Assembly: GCF_009730915.1 (NCBI RefSeq)
Contig: NC_052476.1
Span: 18,891,257 to 18,955,256 of the forward strand
Length of the DNA stretch: 64,000 nucleotides
Source of the DNA: Dioscorea cayenensis subsp. rotundata
Lineage: Eukaryota > Streptophyta > Magnoliopsida > Dioscoreales > Dioscoreaceae
Direction of reading: 5' to 3'
Positions 37,495-50,384 of this stretch are shown piece by piece (the stretch's first letter is position 1; each line of letters begins with the position of its first letter). A model generated the notes under the pieces. The model worked only from the letters and a program-made list of their open reading frames with translations, ran no database searches and had not been told where the DNA came from. The translations under genes and the position numbers were made by a program.

Positions 37495-38037
37495 TCACTA
37501 CTTGTCATGGTATCTTGTGAGAGGATGTCTTTTTTTTCCACTCTAGGGTTGTATGACAGGGGGATTTATTAACTCGGCTTAGTTCTTTGAAATATTTTAT
37601 AAGCGTGCACAGGATTCTAATCGTTTCATATGACGTTTGACCGAGTTAATATATCTCTAGGAGATCATTAAGCCACCATAACTGATACATTACCATATTT
37701 ATCTAACCCTTGACTAGGGCTGTAAATGAGCCGAGCCGAGCCGAGTATCACTAGGCTCGAGCTCGGCTCGGCTCGTGAAAAATCGAATCGAATTCGAGCA
37801 TTGACTGAGCCAATCTCGAGTAGCTTACGAATAGCTTGGCTCATTTACACTCCTACTCTTGACACTTTTTTGTGGGTGGCACTTGTTGACTTTGTAAAGA
37901 AAAAAACTAAAAACTAAAAACTAAAAGATGATCTTTGGTCTAATACAATAGGGGGACATTAGTCATGCACTTCATATAGTAGTTACGTATGAATGAGCTA
38001 GTTAAATTAGTTAACAAGAGATGACACTATGAAGCAA
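37495..38037. other. Spacer containing one small hAT element
   Basis: Outside the element at 37715-37855 I see only short AT-rich sequence and no coding frame. Confidence 0.35.
37715..37855. mobile_element. Tiny hAT-type MITE (141 bp)
   Basis: The left end TAGGGCTGTAAATGAGCC pairs with the right end GGCTCATTTACACTCCTA (16 of 18). The flanks CCCTTGAC and CTCTTGAC match at 7 of 8 positions, fitting an old 8-bp duplication. The interior is built from GAGCCGAGCC and GGCTCGGCTC runs that can fold on themselves. Confidence 0.75.
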
Positions 38038-38431
38038 TTAATTCATGGGGAAAATAAGGCCACTATGAAAAATCATGCCGCCCTTACACCAAAGAGTCTA
38101 TGTTTTGCACATTCTAAAGTTAAATATTTCCCTTCATGGTTGATCAAACAGTGAATTCACCTCCAAAAACTATGTGCCATTTGTTCTTATGGTATACTTC
38201 AAAGTTATCACTTCTCTTAATCCTTTGGCCATTTGGAGTCACTTACATGAAGTGCAATAGGTCCATCCTCCCACCCAAATGCATCAACTTTAAACTTTAT
38301 AATAAAAATAATAATAATAATAATAATAGTAATAATAATAATGTAGAACAATTCATAAGTCATGTTTGGTGACAAAAGATATTGTGTTTTTTCAAAGTTT
38401 AACCCCGAAGCAACTCCATTTCATCTCCATA
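38038..38431 (-). pseudogene. PP2 lectin remnant: exon 3 only
   Basis: The minus-strand sequence aligns by eye with exon 3 of the PP2 genes at 23869 and 39312. Shared blocks include those coding GGEFTV-like, FGWQD-like (CCACCCAAATGCATCAA on plus) and YELF-like segments, ending near GGTTAAAC... at 38431. Frames are broken in several places and an (AAT)n run is inserted near 38302-38342. Exons 1 and 2 are not present upstream, so this is a dead fragment. Confidence 0.8.
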
Positions 38432-38432
38432 G

Positions 38433-38438
38433 TTTAAC

Positions 38439-38487
<49 letters not shown>
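38433..38487. repeat. (CT)n(AT)n compound microsatellite
   Basis: A CT run passes directly into a TA run next to the exon 3 edge of the PP2 remnant, at the same relative place as the AC and TA runs beside exon 3 of the two intact genes. Confidence 0.9.
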
Positions 38488-39311
38488 AATCAATATTGAA
38501 CAGAGCGGTTGTATATATACATCTCTGCATGTTAGTCTTGCTATTTTTTAAATGATAGTTTAGTTGTCGCAGTATACTTATCAAGTTCATTATTTTTTTT
38601 AAGAAAATGATAGGTTTGGATGGAGGAAAACCAATAAAAAAAACAACCATAAAAGAGAAGCTACTGAAATAAGAATATAAATTTTTCTAGGTAAATTTTT
38701 TAGTAGGACACTAAATATTGATCTATTTTCTATTTAATCATTGTATTTTAATTTATATCAAAATAATTATTCATTTCATATTTTGGATCAGAAGATCACA
38801 TAGCTTCCATGTCATCTAAAAAATATCATGACATTCACAATGTGCCACGCCATCTTAAATTCCCCACACTAGATCACAGTTCTCGAGAGGAAAAAGAAGA
38901 AGAGAGGATACAAGATCATTTCCATCTCCATTTCAGACAAATTTAATGTTTTTCACTAAAATCAGATAGATAAACCACTCTTTTATTGAAATGAAAAGAC
39001 AATCACACAGATGACAAGCAAATCCAAACGATGACAGTACAAGAAAAAAAGCATCACAATCCACCAAATAATGAAAAAAAGACTTGACTGGTAAGGACAT
39101 CAAAAGTTTGTAGAAAAGCATTAGTAACACTTAGGAGACAATCACCATAAAGTGAACCATCCATCCTTTGTGTTACTAGGTCACTCAAATCAAATCCAGT
39201 ATTTGACAGAGGATGTGCCAAAGCTAGCCCTCCAACTTAGATTGTCCCATAACATTTATTTTACCAAGCTCCATTACACACCAGATGGATAGATAGATAG
39301 ATAGAGAGTAA

Positions 39312-40102
39312 TTAATCCTTGGATTGAATGAGGACACCATGAAGAATTATGCCACCCTTCCAATTAAGAGCCTCTATTCCATACATACCAAACTTATACT
39401 TTCCATGCAAGTTTGATTCAACAGTAAACTCACAGCCAAAAACTTTATGCCATTTATTCTTCTCATAAGCTCCAAAGTTATCACTAATCTTGATCTTTTT
39501 GTTTTGACCACCTGGAGGTGCTATTTTGAATGAAACAGGCAAATCCTGCCACCCAAATGCTTCATCTTTGAACTTTATGACATAGTACAATTCATAAGTC
39601 TTGTTTGGTGACAGGCCTTGTGTTTTTGCCAAGTCTAGTATCCCTTTTGCTTCAAACAAACATACTTGAAGCAGCTCCATTCCATCTTCATACTTTAACC
39701 TGTACATATATATATATCATATATATATATATATATTATACAATAAGTTTTATTCACGTCAGTTTCTTTTTTTTATAAATCTAAAAGACATTTGATGACA
39801 ACTATTACATCATGATTAGGGGTGGCAATAAGTTGTCCGGATCTACCGGTCGGTCGGAATAAACCGGATTTGGACAAAAATTTTAGTAATACAGGCCGGG
39901 TCCAAACATATTCTAGTTGTCCGAATTTAAATCCGGGCCTGGTCCGGCCCAAGAAATCCGGACAACCGGACCATTATATTTTTAAATTTCTTATATATAT
40001 AATGTTAAGTCCATGCCCAAGCCCATGTTTTTTATTGCTAATTAAATATAGTTTAGTATTTAAATGATTGTTCATGATTCAAAACCCAAGCCCATATATG
40101 AT

Positions 40103-40134
<32 letters not shown>

Positions 40135-41090
40135 GATTGTTCATGTTTTTTATATACATTTCAAGCCCAAGCCCATATTTTTCTTATATATATTTTTAAA
40201 TTTTTTATAAATATCCGGACAACCAGGCATTTGTTCATGATTGTCATTGAAATGTATATTAAATGTCTGGATTTAAATGTATATAGTTTAGTATTTAAAT
40301 TAATTTTAAATGTATATTACAAGATTCAAATAAAATTCGGACATTCAGACAGCCCGGTTTTGAAAAAAAACAGGATTTGGGCAAGTCACACTTGTCCAGA
40401 TTTAAAACGGGGCCGGGTCCGGGCATCTAATTTAGTTACTTATAATAGTAGTTATCCGGACCCGGATTTTTGCCACCCCTAATCATGATCTAACAATTGA
40501 TATTTATAAGATAAGATAATATACAGAGTACTGTGCATAAAATGACAATGCAAACCGACTGGATTTCAAATATAAAAACATCTATACATGGCGCACTCTA
40601 TATATATATATACACACAAGTAAGAGTGATTATTTACAGTGGTGGATTCAGAACTTTTATTTAGTGAGAATAAACTTAATTAAAATAAAATAAAATAAAA
40701 TAGCTATTGAAAGTGGCAGCTGGTGAAAGACAAAATAAAAAAAAAAAAAACTTTTATCATACCATTTTCTATCATCTTTGGGAATTTGAACCTCTTTCCA
40801 GTAAGTCTGATCATCTCCCCAAGCAATCTTCAACCCTTTTGCAGGGAAGGAAATTGTACTTTCACCAAAGGAGTCCCATGTCTCCAAAACATCAAAACAA
40901 AAAACCAAATTAAAACAAAAATTAAAATAAAATAAAAATAAAAAGAACTTAGATAATGAATACGTAGAAGAAGAAGAAGAAGAAGAAGAAGAAGAAGAAG
41001 AAGATCTCTTTCTATAAATCTCACATATTCAAGAGGCTGAACATGAGAACCAAGCTTCTCCAAAGTAAGCTCTTCTTGTTGTTGGCTCAT
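39312..41090 (-). CDS. Phloem protein 2 (PP2-A, Nictaba-type) lectin, three exons, with a hAT element in intron 2
   Basis: Second intact PP2-type lectin. Exons are 41090-41025 (MSQQQEELTLEK start), 40881-40763 and 39699-39312, a total of 573 nt (190 codons plus stop). Exons 2 and 3 have exactly the same lengths (119 and 388) and phases as in the gene at 23869-25165, which marks a tandem duplicate. Hallmarks are AKGLKIAWGDDQTYWKEV, then ELLQVCLFEAKG, then KTYELYYVIKF with FGWQDLP, then KWHKVFGCEFTV, then YKFGMYGIEALNWKGG and ILHGVLIQS. There is no signal peptide or stop. Intron 2 is enlarged to about 1.06 kb by the 665-bp hAT element at 39817-40481. Confidence 0.92.
39817..40481. mobile_element. 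Non-autonomous hAT element (665 bp) in a PP2 intron
   Basis: The left end TAGGGGTGGCAA pairs perfectly with the right end TTGCCACCCCTA. ATCATGAT flanks both sides (39809-39816 and 40482-40489), an 8-bp duplication. Subterminal regions repeat TCCGGA/CCGGAC motifs. There is no coding sequence. It lies between exons 2 and 3 of the minus-strand PP2 gene and does not touch the splice sites. Confidence 0.9.
40967..41003. repeat. (GAA)n microsatellite in PP2 intron 1
   Basis: About 12 uninterrupted GAA units, just past the exon 1 donor on the minus strand. The PP2 remnant near 50555-50570 and the gene near 25070-25083 have short GAA runs at the corresponding place. Confidence 0.95.
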
Positions 41091-41360
41091 TTTGCTTCAA
41101 ATGCTACCACAATCTTTCTACTTAGACTCCTGAAGCTTTTCACTCACATATATATAGAGGTAGATTGAGAAAAGTAAGATTGCTAAAGGAAAAAAAGAGC
41201 CAGAAAGGATTGTGTGCGGAGAGAGTTTAACAGGTGTATAAACATTGATAACGATTGTAATTTATTTGAGTTATTATGATGACTGTTCAGATTAAAATTC
41301 TATACTTTTTATTTTTTACTGTGTTATTATTTTAGTGTTAGTAGAAATTGGATTGACTAG

Positions 41361-41700
41361 CTATGATTGATCGAGTTACTGTTATGATTATATTACGACA
41401 ATTTAGATCAAAATAGTGTGCATATAAATGGCATTGTGATGACCATTAGATTGAGGTCCAACGATTAATTATAAACGATTAATCGAGTTACTGTTATGAT
41501 TATAATACGATAATTCAGATCAAAATAGTGTGCATATAAATGGTATTGTGACGACCATTAGATTGAGATTCAATATTTAATTATAAACTATTGATCGAGT
41601 TACTGTTATAATTATAATACGACAATTCAAATGAAAATAGTGTGCACATAAATGGTATTGTGACGACCATTAGATTGAGATCCAACAGTTAATTTTAAAC
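41361..41700. repeat. Three-copy tandem repeat of about 112 bp
   Basis: Three units each contain ATCGAGTTACTGTTAT, ACGACAATTCAGATCAAAAT and GACGACCATTAGATTGAG (with minor changes), starting near 41370, 41482 and 41594. The array lies upstream of the PP2 gene that starts at 41090. No function is apparent. Confidence 0.85.
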
Positions 41701-42283
41701 ATTCGTAGATGATGCCATATATACACACATGGACCCAAAAACAAAAAAATAAACAAAAAACTTTGCTGGACATTCACCAGAGAAAAGAGAATCCTTACCC
41801 AACATGTACTCTAATAATTTTTTATTTTATATTTAGATTAAAAAAGAAACTTTTAACAGTGGTCCTGACACTCAATTAGCCATCTGACCAAGCAAAAATT
41901 AAGCGCGTGACTGCTACACTCAAATAGCCATTGAAATGCCTGCCCACTGCACTTAAGTAGCCATCTAACCAACCAATCAAAAGTTTATTTTTTTCTTTTC
42001 TTTTTTTAACATACTGCTAATAAAATAAATAAAGACCCGCATATATTGGGACTTGGTCTAGGAGAGTCCAAAACCGTATGGCTATAATTATATAGCCCTT
42101 GGACATCTTATAATATATATATATATAATTTTTCATTTTTTTCTTGATCAATATAACCTTCTTTTGCATTTGAAAGGTCGCTTCATTCTCTAATTAATAA
42201 AGTTAACTTTAAAGTTACACTAATATTCATTATGGGCTTCATGTAATGATGTAAATTATTTCAAATAAAATAAAATAAAATAA

Positions 42284-42317
<34 letters not shown>

Positions 42318-44149
42318 CACTTAACAAAAAATACAAAAAAAAAAACTAATCAAACACCATTAAATTTAATAAAACAATAACTAATAATATAACATACAAT
42401 TATACAAATATAAAAAAAAAACTCATATATATGAATGGAAAACAATGAAAATAAAATTTTAAAAAAATTAAAACAAATAAAAGATTATTATTAATAAGCA
42501 TATAATATAATATAATATATATTCATAATTTTTTTTGAATAATAGGCGACAAGCGCATTTTTTTATGAATATAAAAGCAGATCTAAACAAGATTGGAGCC
42601 CGGATGTACAGTATATGTACAGTATGAGAATATTATAGAAATCCCGGGTGAACAGTGTATGAACAATGCGGGGAACAGTACTGTTGGGGGAGATTTTTGA
42701 ACCCATGACATCCCTCTTACACTTTGATGTCATACCATTAGGCTATCCAATGGTTGACTAATATATATTCATATTAATGTTATTATTTATTACTATAATA
42801 TGTATTAACAGAACCGGAAGGTGAATGCAGTGAATGGTGTGTGATCCACTCAAATAAAAAAACCCAATCAGAATCAAGCAAATGATAGCATGAGGAATTT
42901 AGGTAGTATCAGTGATTTGAGTTTCTCAGATTATAATTCATTTTTAGTCCTCTGTGGGAGTTTTGTATTAGGAATATCTCTCTTTCTCTTCTCAATGTTA
43001 TATACCGGAAGTTAACCTTAAGAAATTAGTCAAGCCACTGTAACTGATGCATTTCCGTACCCATTTGTCTTTTGCTTTATCGCTTATCGACTTTATGAAA
43101 AAATATATATATATACAGAAATAATAAAAATAAATAAATAATGTTCAAACATAATACAAACATACAAAAATAAACATAATTATAATTATATATATGACGT
43201 ATAAAAATTAAAAAATAAAAAAACACCAAATACATAGAGAGAGAGAGAGACACACAATTAAACAATAAATCCATTTATTTCACTATTTAAATGAATGTTT
43301 TTAAACTAAAAAGAAATGCTAGTATTATTTGTATTGAGAGACAAGTGTTGGTGTGGGACCCACTAAAAAAAGCAATCAAAACTAAGTAAATGCGGGATTG
43401 TTATTATGTATACTAGTAGGGCGGCCCGTGGCGTTTACAGTGCAGATATATGTATATATATCAAATATTTAACTTTGTTTAATAAAATTAAAGATAGATA
43501 TAGTTTAATAATAATAACTCAATTATCATAATATTATAAATAAATATAAATGAAAAAAAAACTAAAAATAATAAAGTAGATTTTTTTTTGTTTTTTACAT
43601 ATTAGAAAAAAAGACAATATGTTTACTTTTAAATACTTGCTTTAAAAAAATTAACAAATTATTCATAAAAAAATTCCAAATATAAACTCATATAAAATAT
43701 TCAAATATAAACTCAGATTTTATTTTTAAAAAAAATAAAAGTAACTAAAAAATTTATATATATATATACATATAGTTTGTTGTTTTTGAACTATATATTT
43801 AGAAGAAAAAAAATCAAAAGATAACATCAATATTATAAATGCAACATTTAAAACTAAGACTAAGAATCTATACATACCTGTCTATCTATTATTGTTAAAT
43901 TAAGTTCGTTACATGGGGATTCTTTCATTATATATATAGAAAGATTTCAACGGTTGTACAGATTTTTTAAAATAAAAAAATAAAACTGTTTTATCACGGT
44001 TTAAGTTTATGTTAAATGATAAGTTTTGACTTTATAAAACTATATCAGAGACAACCCTAACACATTTATTAAACTTTATCAGTGTATAATGCATTGACAT
44101 TGAAATTTTTGGCAATATTTTGTTCAATGTGTTTGTATGTGAATCAGTG
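41701..44149. other. AT-rich intergenic DNA
   Basis: No gene recognised. (AAT)n lies near 42285-42315. About 42590-42740 has a GC-richer stretch (CCCGGGTGAACAGTG, GAACAGTACTGTTGGG, then TTTGAACCCATGACATC) that looks like part of a dispersed repeat. An AGTAGGGCGGCCCGTGG block stands at about 43421. Confidence 0.35.
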
Positions 44150-44157
44150 ACTGTGAC

Positions 44158-47100
44158 TAGACGATGCCATTTTGAACCGAAACCGTGGAACCGAACCAGA
44201 ACTGAATCGCCAAAAACTGGAACAGGAACCGAAAAAACCGTAACCGTCCTAAAACCTGAACCAGAACCTTTATATGAGGTTCGGTTTCGGTTTCAAAATT
44301 TAAAAACCGTGGAACCGGCGGTTCAAACTGTAATACCCTGAACATGTGGATAACTGTTGGAAAATATATTCAGGGTATTACTACCGTGGTAGTAAGATTT
44401 TTCTACAGAGTAATCTTGTTGAGAAACCCCAAGTGAAAAAAAAATTTAAGGACCTAAATGTAAAAGTTTTAAAAGATTTTGGGTTAAAGAGTAATAGAAA
44501 AAGGATTGATATGAAATGTTTCTGCAAATAAAGGACTGGAAGGTAAGACGGAAGGGATCTTTTTGAAATATTGTGTTACAATCCAGGGACCATTGGATAA
44601 TTTGAAAGGACCGTTTAAGAATACTATTTCATAATTCAGGGACCAGTGGTGAGTTTTGCAGGACTGTTTTGTTAGAAATTATATTTTGAGGGATTAAAAG
44701 TGAATTTTGGCTGAAAACATAAAGTTGGAGAAAAATCTAGATTTTTGATGGTTTTGTTCATCTTCTACTTCTCCTCCATTTGCTACAGTATCCGTGAGGG
44801 AAATTTTTTTTTGAAGAAATGGGAAGAAATTAGAGGTTTTAAGGAAGAGGGACTTGGAGATTGTCGGAGGAAGCTCGCCGGAGAGATGACCTTACTTGGT
44901 AAGAGTTTTTCTTGGTGTATTTTTCATGAATGAATGTATGCATGTATGTATACATGTGTATTTGGTGGATTTGATGAAGAAAAATGATGGATTTGAGTAG
45001 AAAAACATGCTTAATTATTATAGATTATAAATGTTTGAAATTGTTTTGAGAAAACCATTGTAAACATGATGAAATTGCTTGAAATGGAGGATGAGATTTT
45101 TGGTTTTACTGTAGCATTACTGTATCACCGAGATTAGGGTTTAGTTTGGTTAATTAAGTTGATGATGATGATGATAAGGTGTTAATGATGATGGTTGGAT
45201 TGAATTGGTTGAGTTATATAGCCAAGTTGATTTGGTTGGATCAAACCAAGTTATAATTGAATGGGTTGTGTTGAATTGAATTGATTGAGTTGGGTTGAAT
45301 CAAATCAAGTGAAGTGTATTTGATTTGGTTTAGTCAAGTTCACTTAAATGAAATGGACTTGGGTTTGGATGAGAATTGGAGTGGTTGGGTTTAATTGAAT
45401 TGATTTTTGGTCTAAGTTTGATCAAAATCAAGTTGAGTGTGGTTGGACTTGAATTGATTGGTTTAAATTTGAGTGGGTTTAGACCGATTTGGGACTTGGT
45501 TTTGGATGTTGGGCTAAGGATTTGGGTTGAATCAATTCAAGGAAAATTTGGGTTCGGTTGAACTAAGCTGGTTCAACAGACTTTATATAAGAATTGGAGT
45601 TTGGTTCAAGGCTGGTTGGCTAGATTGAGGTTGGTTTTAGTGAAATTGAGCGTGGTTCGGTGGAATTGAGGTTGGTTCAGAATGGTCTAGCCTAAATTGG
45701 GTTTATTTAAGTGCAATTGGAGACCGGTTTAACTATGCAAGGTCGGGTTTTAATCGATTTGGAGTGAGTGGGCCAATTAGAGAGTCAGATATTGGTTTAT
45801 TGTATTTTCTTTTGGGTTTAATTGTGATAATTATATTTATTTTTATTATGTTATATTGTTAGGTGTTGTTCAGTCTTGGGAGAGAGTTCCAGGTCTAGCA
45901 AAGAACCCAAGGGAGACCAGGTGAGTTGATAGTGGTTATTATTTAAATTATTGTATAATTATGATTATTTTGGAAATGATGGTTTAATTATAATTATTTA
46001 ATTATTATTATTTTGAAATAATTATTTAAAGGCTAGTATTCTGGAAATGATGGTTTAATTATTTCATTTTATTATGTCTAATTGTGTATACTGTTGAAAT
46101 ATATTTATAACCATTTGCCGTTGATGTGCCATGACGATCGTATTGATATACATGATTTTGTATAATTATACGTATTTTCAAATAGTGGAAATACACATAT
46201 ATATGATTAAATTATTTGATTCATGTATTTATTTTTTATGGGTACATATGCTTTGATTTGGAATGATTTGTGGAACCATGTGAGCATATTAAAATGTTTT
46301 ATCGGCATTGTTTGTGGAATTGGTTTTCATTCCTGGCATAGGAATGGTATCATGGATCTGGATTTTACTGGTATTATGCATTGTTATACTTTTGGCATTG
46401 ACTTTGTGGAAAATAATGTTTATTTCAATGATGTGAATGCTTGTCCTGAATAAGGATCCTGTGATATGATTTATACCGATTGTATTATTGTTGTATCTAC
46501 TTGGTGGTTTAGACTATGACGGCGGGCTAAGGCCCGACTACTGCAGTAGTGGGTCCCCACGGGCCAGCCTTTAGAGGTGGCGTGGTGGACATGGGTGTTG
46601 ATTTCTACGAGGGTCAGTTCAGGTGGGAGCGTAGAGCCCTGACTGGATATTCATCGGGTAGCCGGGGTCACCGACCGGTGAACCGATGGGTCAACGTTAA
46701 GGACATGAGTTCCTTAACGGCTCTGAACCTAGCCGTGGCCACGGCGAAGGTTTAGAGAGTTTTCTAGACCATGTTATGCTGGGTGAGTGTTGGGTATTGC
46801 TTTATTTTGAATTTGAGATTTATGTTATTTTTGAATTGTGATGAGGGCAGTCTCTCACAAAATTTGTGTTTTCTGAGAAAATCGAATTGATGTTGATTTC
46901 TGTTGAATTTCAGTTTCAAAAGCTCTTTAAAGTTGTATTTTTCTAAATTACTGGTATTTGTGAAAGTTGGGAAAATTATTTGAGAAATTGATCTTTATAT
47001 GTTTTATGTATATTACTTTTAAATTATTTGAAATTATTGAGCCACTATCGACCAACTGAATGTGCTGTAGTTGCAGGAAAAGGACCTTAGTAGATCACTG

Positions 47101-48135
47101 TTCGACTATAGAGCTAGTCATGGTTGAGTCCAGGACTGAAGTGGGTCTCCTCCTTTCTTTCTTTTTTGTTATTGGTGTCGTGATCTTGTAGCGGTTGTAC
47201 CCGCAAATTTGAGTAGTTATACTTGTTGTATTTATATATTTGAACCTGTAGTTGGTGTAAAACTGTAAATTGTGATTTGTAAATCTGATTTGATTTCTGA
47301 GAGATGTCGGTTTCCAGTTAAAAAGAAATTTTTAACTGATGGGTGCCACATTTACCTCGGTGGAAGGGGTGGGTGTGACACAAACCGCCGGTTCAACTGT
47401 CGGTTCCACTTGAATCAAAAGATTCAAAATATCAAGTTACTTAGGTACATATATTATTATATCATATAAAATAATGTAATAACTTACGATATCTGATTAG
47501 GTTTGACTGTTTAAGACTTTGAGTTGTGTTAATCGTCTGATTAGGTTAGGTATGAACACTTGAATTAAACCAATTAATTAAGTTTTTATTTTGTTGATTT
47601 GTACTCTCTTTTGGCCGGCCTTTTCTTGAAGACTTGAAAACCCTAAATCTTCTCTGATGAAATCCTAATCCTGGATCTCTATTCGAGGTCGGTGGGCCGG
47701 ATCGATCTACAGATGTGGAAGCCCGACCTGATGGTGGAGAAGGTGGGGAGGAGCAAGCTCGAGCGGCAGCGAGATGGCCGGGAGTTCATCTTCAATGAAT
47801 TACCAGATATGGTTATTCCGTAGCTCGATCACGGATATCTTTGACTTAATAGAGAAGGCGATTATGGTTGATGCCTCCGATCATTCTGATTTTTAAGGAG
47901 TTCCTTCTGAAACGAGATGGAATCGCTGTGACTTTTTTCGCTCATCGGATTGTGGAGATGAACGACATAGCAAAAAAAAAATAGCTCGAACCGTTTGAAC
48001 CGTCAAAACTGCCAAAACCGGAACCGAACTGCCAGAACCGGAACCGAACCGCCAAGAACCTTGCCTAGGCGATTCGGTTCGATTCAAAGTTTTTAGAACT
48101 GGAACCGGTGGTTCTTGATCCGATGGCCATGTCTA
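44158..48135. mobile_element. hAT element carrying a nested solo LTR
   Basis: The left end TAGACGATGCCAT pairs with the right end ATGGCCATGTCTA, imperfectly. ACTGTGAC flanks both sides (44150-44157 and 48136-48143), an 8-bp duplication. GAACCG/CGGTTC motifs fill both subterminal regions. Without the nested LTR and one copy of its 5-bp duplication the element would be about 920 bp. The part at about 47630-47890 (AAACCCTAAATC, CGAGCGGCAGCGAGATGG) is GC-richer and may be captured gene sequence. No transposase is seen. Confidence 0.8.
44329..47380 (+). mobile_element. Solo LTR (3.05 kb), probably Ty3/Gypsy Tekay/Del type
   Basis: It begins TGTAATACCC and ends GGGTGTGACA, the TG..CA ends of an LTR with an inverted cap. 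It is flanked by CAAAC on both sides (44324-44328 and 47381-47385). No gag-pol frame, primer site or second LTR copy is visible inside, so I read it as a solo LTR left by recombination. The length and the motif GGGCTAAGGCCCGACTACTG resemble long Tekay/Del LTRs, which is a recollection and not a search. Orientation is assumed. Confidence 0.75.
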
Positions 48136-48143
48136 ACTGTGAC

Positions 48144-50384
48144 ATTGCATGCATGAAAGCTAGTCTAAAGCCATTGATTTGAATGTAAGTCCTTACTTGC
48201 ATTGAGAAAAGAGCATAGTGCATATGGAAAAAGAGTAATAAATAAAGGAGAAAAAAAAACCAATCAGAGCATGTGAAGACAAACATATATACAATTAACA
48301 TGAATTAAATCTAATTTTTTTAAAAATGTTGTGTGCCACGCCCATTGCACTTCCCTATTTTTCAATAAAAAAAAATAACCATTCTCTAGAATCAACCTAA
48401 AAATAAAAATTAAAGCTAGTCTAGACAAAGGTCACATTGGGCTCATAGAAACATTTCATATCATGTCTTCTGAAGACAAATATATCTAACTTAAGCTTCT
48501 ATCTTTATTAATAGATAATTAAATAATAATAAAATAAGATTCATAGCCATGAATTATGTAATGATTAAAAAAAAAAATTATCAATATGAAAATAATTATT
48601 TATATCATAATTACCATGCTCTATATGTTTCATTTATATATTATATTTTTTATAAAATATATAATAATTTATTTAGTTGCCTTTTTATCCATTAATATAT
48701 TACATTTTTATAAAATATATAATAATTTATTTAGTTACCTTTTTTCCATTTGACATTCTTAGTATTTCAACATTCAATATTATCAATTTAATTCAATTAC
48801 AATATTTTTTTATTTTTAGCTTTATTATTATAATAATTTAGTTGTATTTTAAAAGGATGTGAAAGAGCGCTACACATAATATTATTTTTTATTATCATGT
48901 ACTTTGGAAGCTTAAAAGTAAATATATTGATTATTCTCTGTATCTACAAATATTGTATGAAAAACAAAATTAACAAATGACTAAAAAACTATTAATATAT
49001 ACATTTATTTAGTTTCCTTTTTTTACCATGGGCATTCTTAGCATTTCAAAACTCAAATTAATTTTTTTCAATTATTATAATTTACATTATCAATTTAATA
49101 ATTATATAAATTGTTTTTATATAATAATATAATATGTTAAATTTCAAGGGTCATTGGTGGTACTAGGTGTCAATCCCAGGTAAAAGATTTGTTAAAGATA
49201 TTATATATGTATATATATATATATATACCAAATTTGTTTTGGAGTGGATATTATTTTGAACTTTGACTCAAAATTCAAAAGAACATAAAGAAGGAAAATA
49301 ATAACCTTCTTTATAGTATTTTTTTTTCCATAATCTTACACCTATGAAATAAATGTGAATTAACTAAATCAATTATATTTGGATGAACCATCCAAGATAC
49401 ATAGCCCTTAAAAACCTAAATCATAAATTATACAATAAGGTCGCTATTTTTTTTTTCCCCCAAATCATCGTATATTGAACCAACAAATTTTGAGGATGGT
49501 GGCGGCATAGTCTTCACCATGGAATTATTGAGAGAGAGATATGAAGATGAGGGTTTGGAGATTGGAGACAAAGTAGGAGAGACAAAGCACTTAGAATGAT
49601 CCCTGCAGGACACCACACCTTTTGTTAAGCATGAACCACATGTCAATTAATAAGAACATTAGGGGATGAAATTAATATAGAGTATAGATATTAGTTAACT
49701 AATTTTAACCTATATCTATATAATAATATCGATAATTTAGTTGTCGCTATATAGTAATCAAGTTAATTATTTTTCCATAGAAAATAATAGGGTTGGATGG
49801 AGGAAAACGAATAAAGAAAATAACAATAAAAGAGAAAAATTAAGCTATAAAAACAATAGGAGAAATTTTCATCTGTTTCCTTCCTATTTTGATTTATAAT
49901 CATGTAAAACTTATCAAAAGTAACATATCCGAAATCCATGTTACTAATTTGTTATATATTACTAGAGTATGGTAGCCAAAGGATGTCATATTAATTAAAC
50001 AATTAGTTAACAGTTGAAATAATATCCACAACAACTAGCTAAATAAAAGCCACAAGGAATTTGAGCCAATATGTTTAAAGAAAACCTGGAGCAGATCAAA
50101 TATAATCAAATGTAAGTATTCAAAAGAATTATAGATTGAGGACTCTAGTTAATCCTTTCAATTAAAAAATTAATTTGACTTGAAACTAAAAAAAAGTATT
50201 ATATAAAATACTTATTAACATAGAATTGTAATAATAACATTAAAATTGTAATGATAAAATTATAGACCATTTTATTTAATTTGAACCCAAATTAAATTAA
50301 TATCATGACAAAGTTAATCCAAATAAAATTTAAATCAATACCATGAATTTTTAATCATTTCATGTTTCATCATAAATGTGAATT
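48144..50384. other. Very AT-rich intergenic DNA with partial repeats
   Basis: Related segments of about 65-70 bp (TATAAAATATATAATAATTTATTTAGTT..CC) recur near 48645, 48710 and, more weakly, 49010. A TA run lies near 49202-49226. No gene recognised. Confidence 0.4.
49428..49646 (-). other. Small open frame with several cysteines, coding status uncertain
   Basis: The frame has 72 codons and starts at TTG with no ATG at its head. It has four Cys in the first 24 residues and a Ser/Pro-rich middle ending in IYDDLGEKKN. It has no signal peptide and no family that I recognise. It sits alone in AT-rich DNA. It could be an exon of an unseen gene or chance. Confidence 0.2.

Noticed and set aside
42590..42740. 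tRNA-like or LTR-like stretch (TTTGAACCCATGACATC)
   Set aside because: It has a faint B-box look, but I could not fold a cloverleaf and no paired LTR or target duplication is visible.
43410..43450. Possible Helitron 5' end (TATACTAGTAGGGCGGCCCG)
   Set aside because: The block resembles starts of some plant Helitrons, but no CTRR hairpin end or A/T insertion site could be matched in the window.
44120..44345. Plus-strand frame rich in Glu/Pro/Thr
   Set aside because: It comes from GAACCG-type subterminal repeats of the hAT element and ends at the LTR border.
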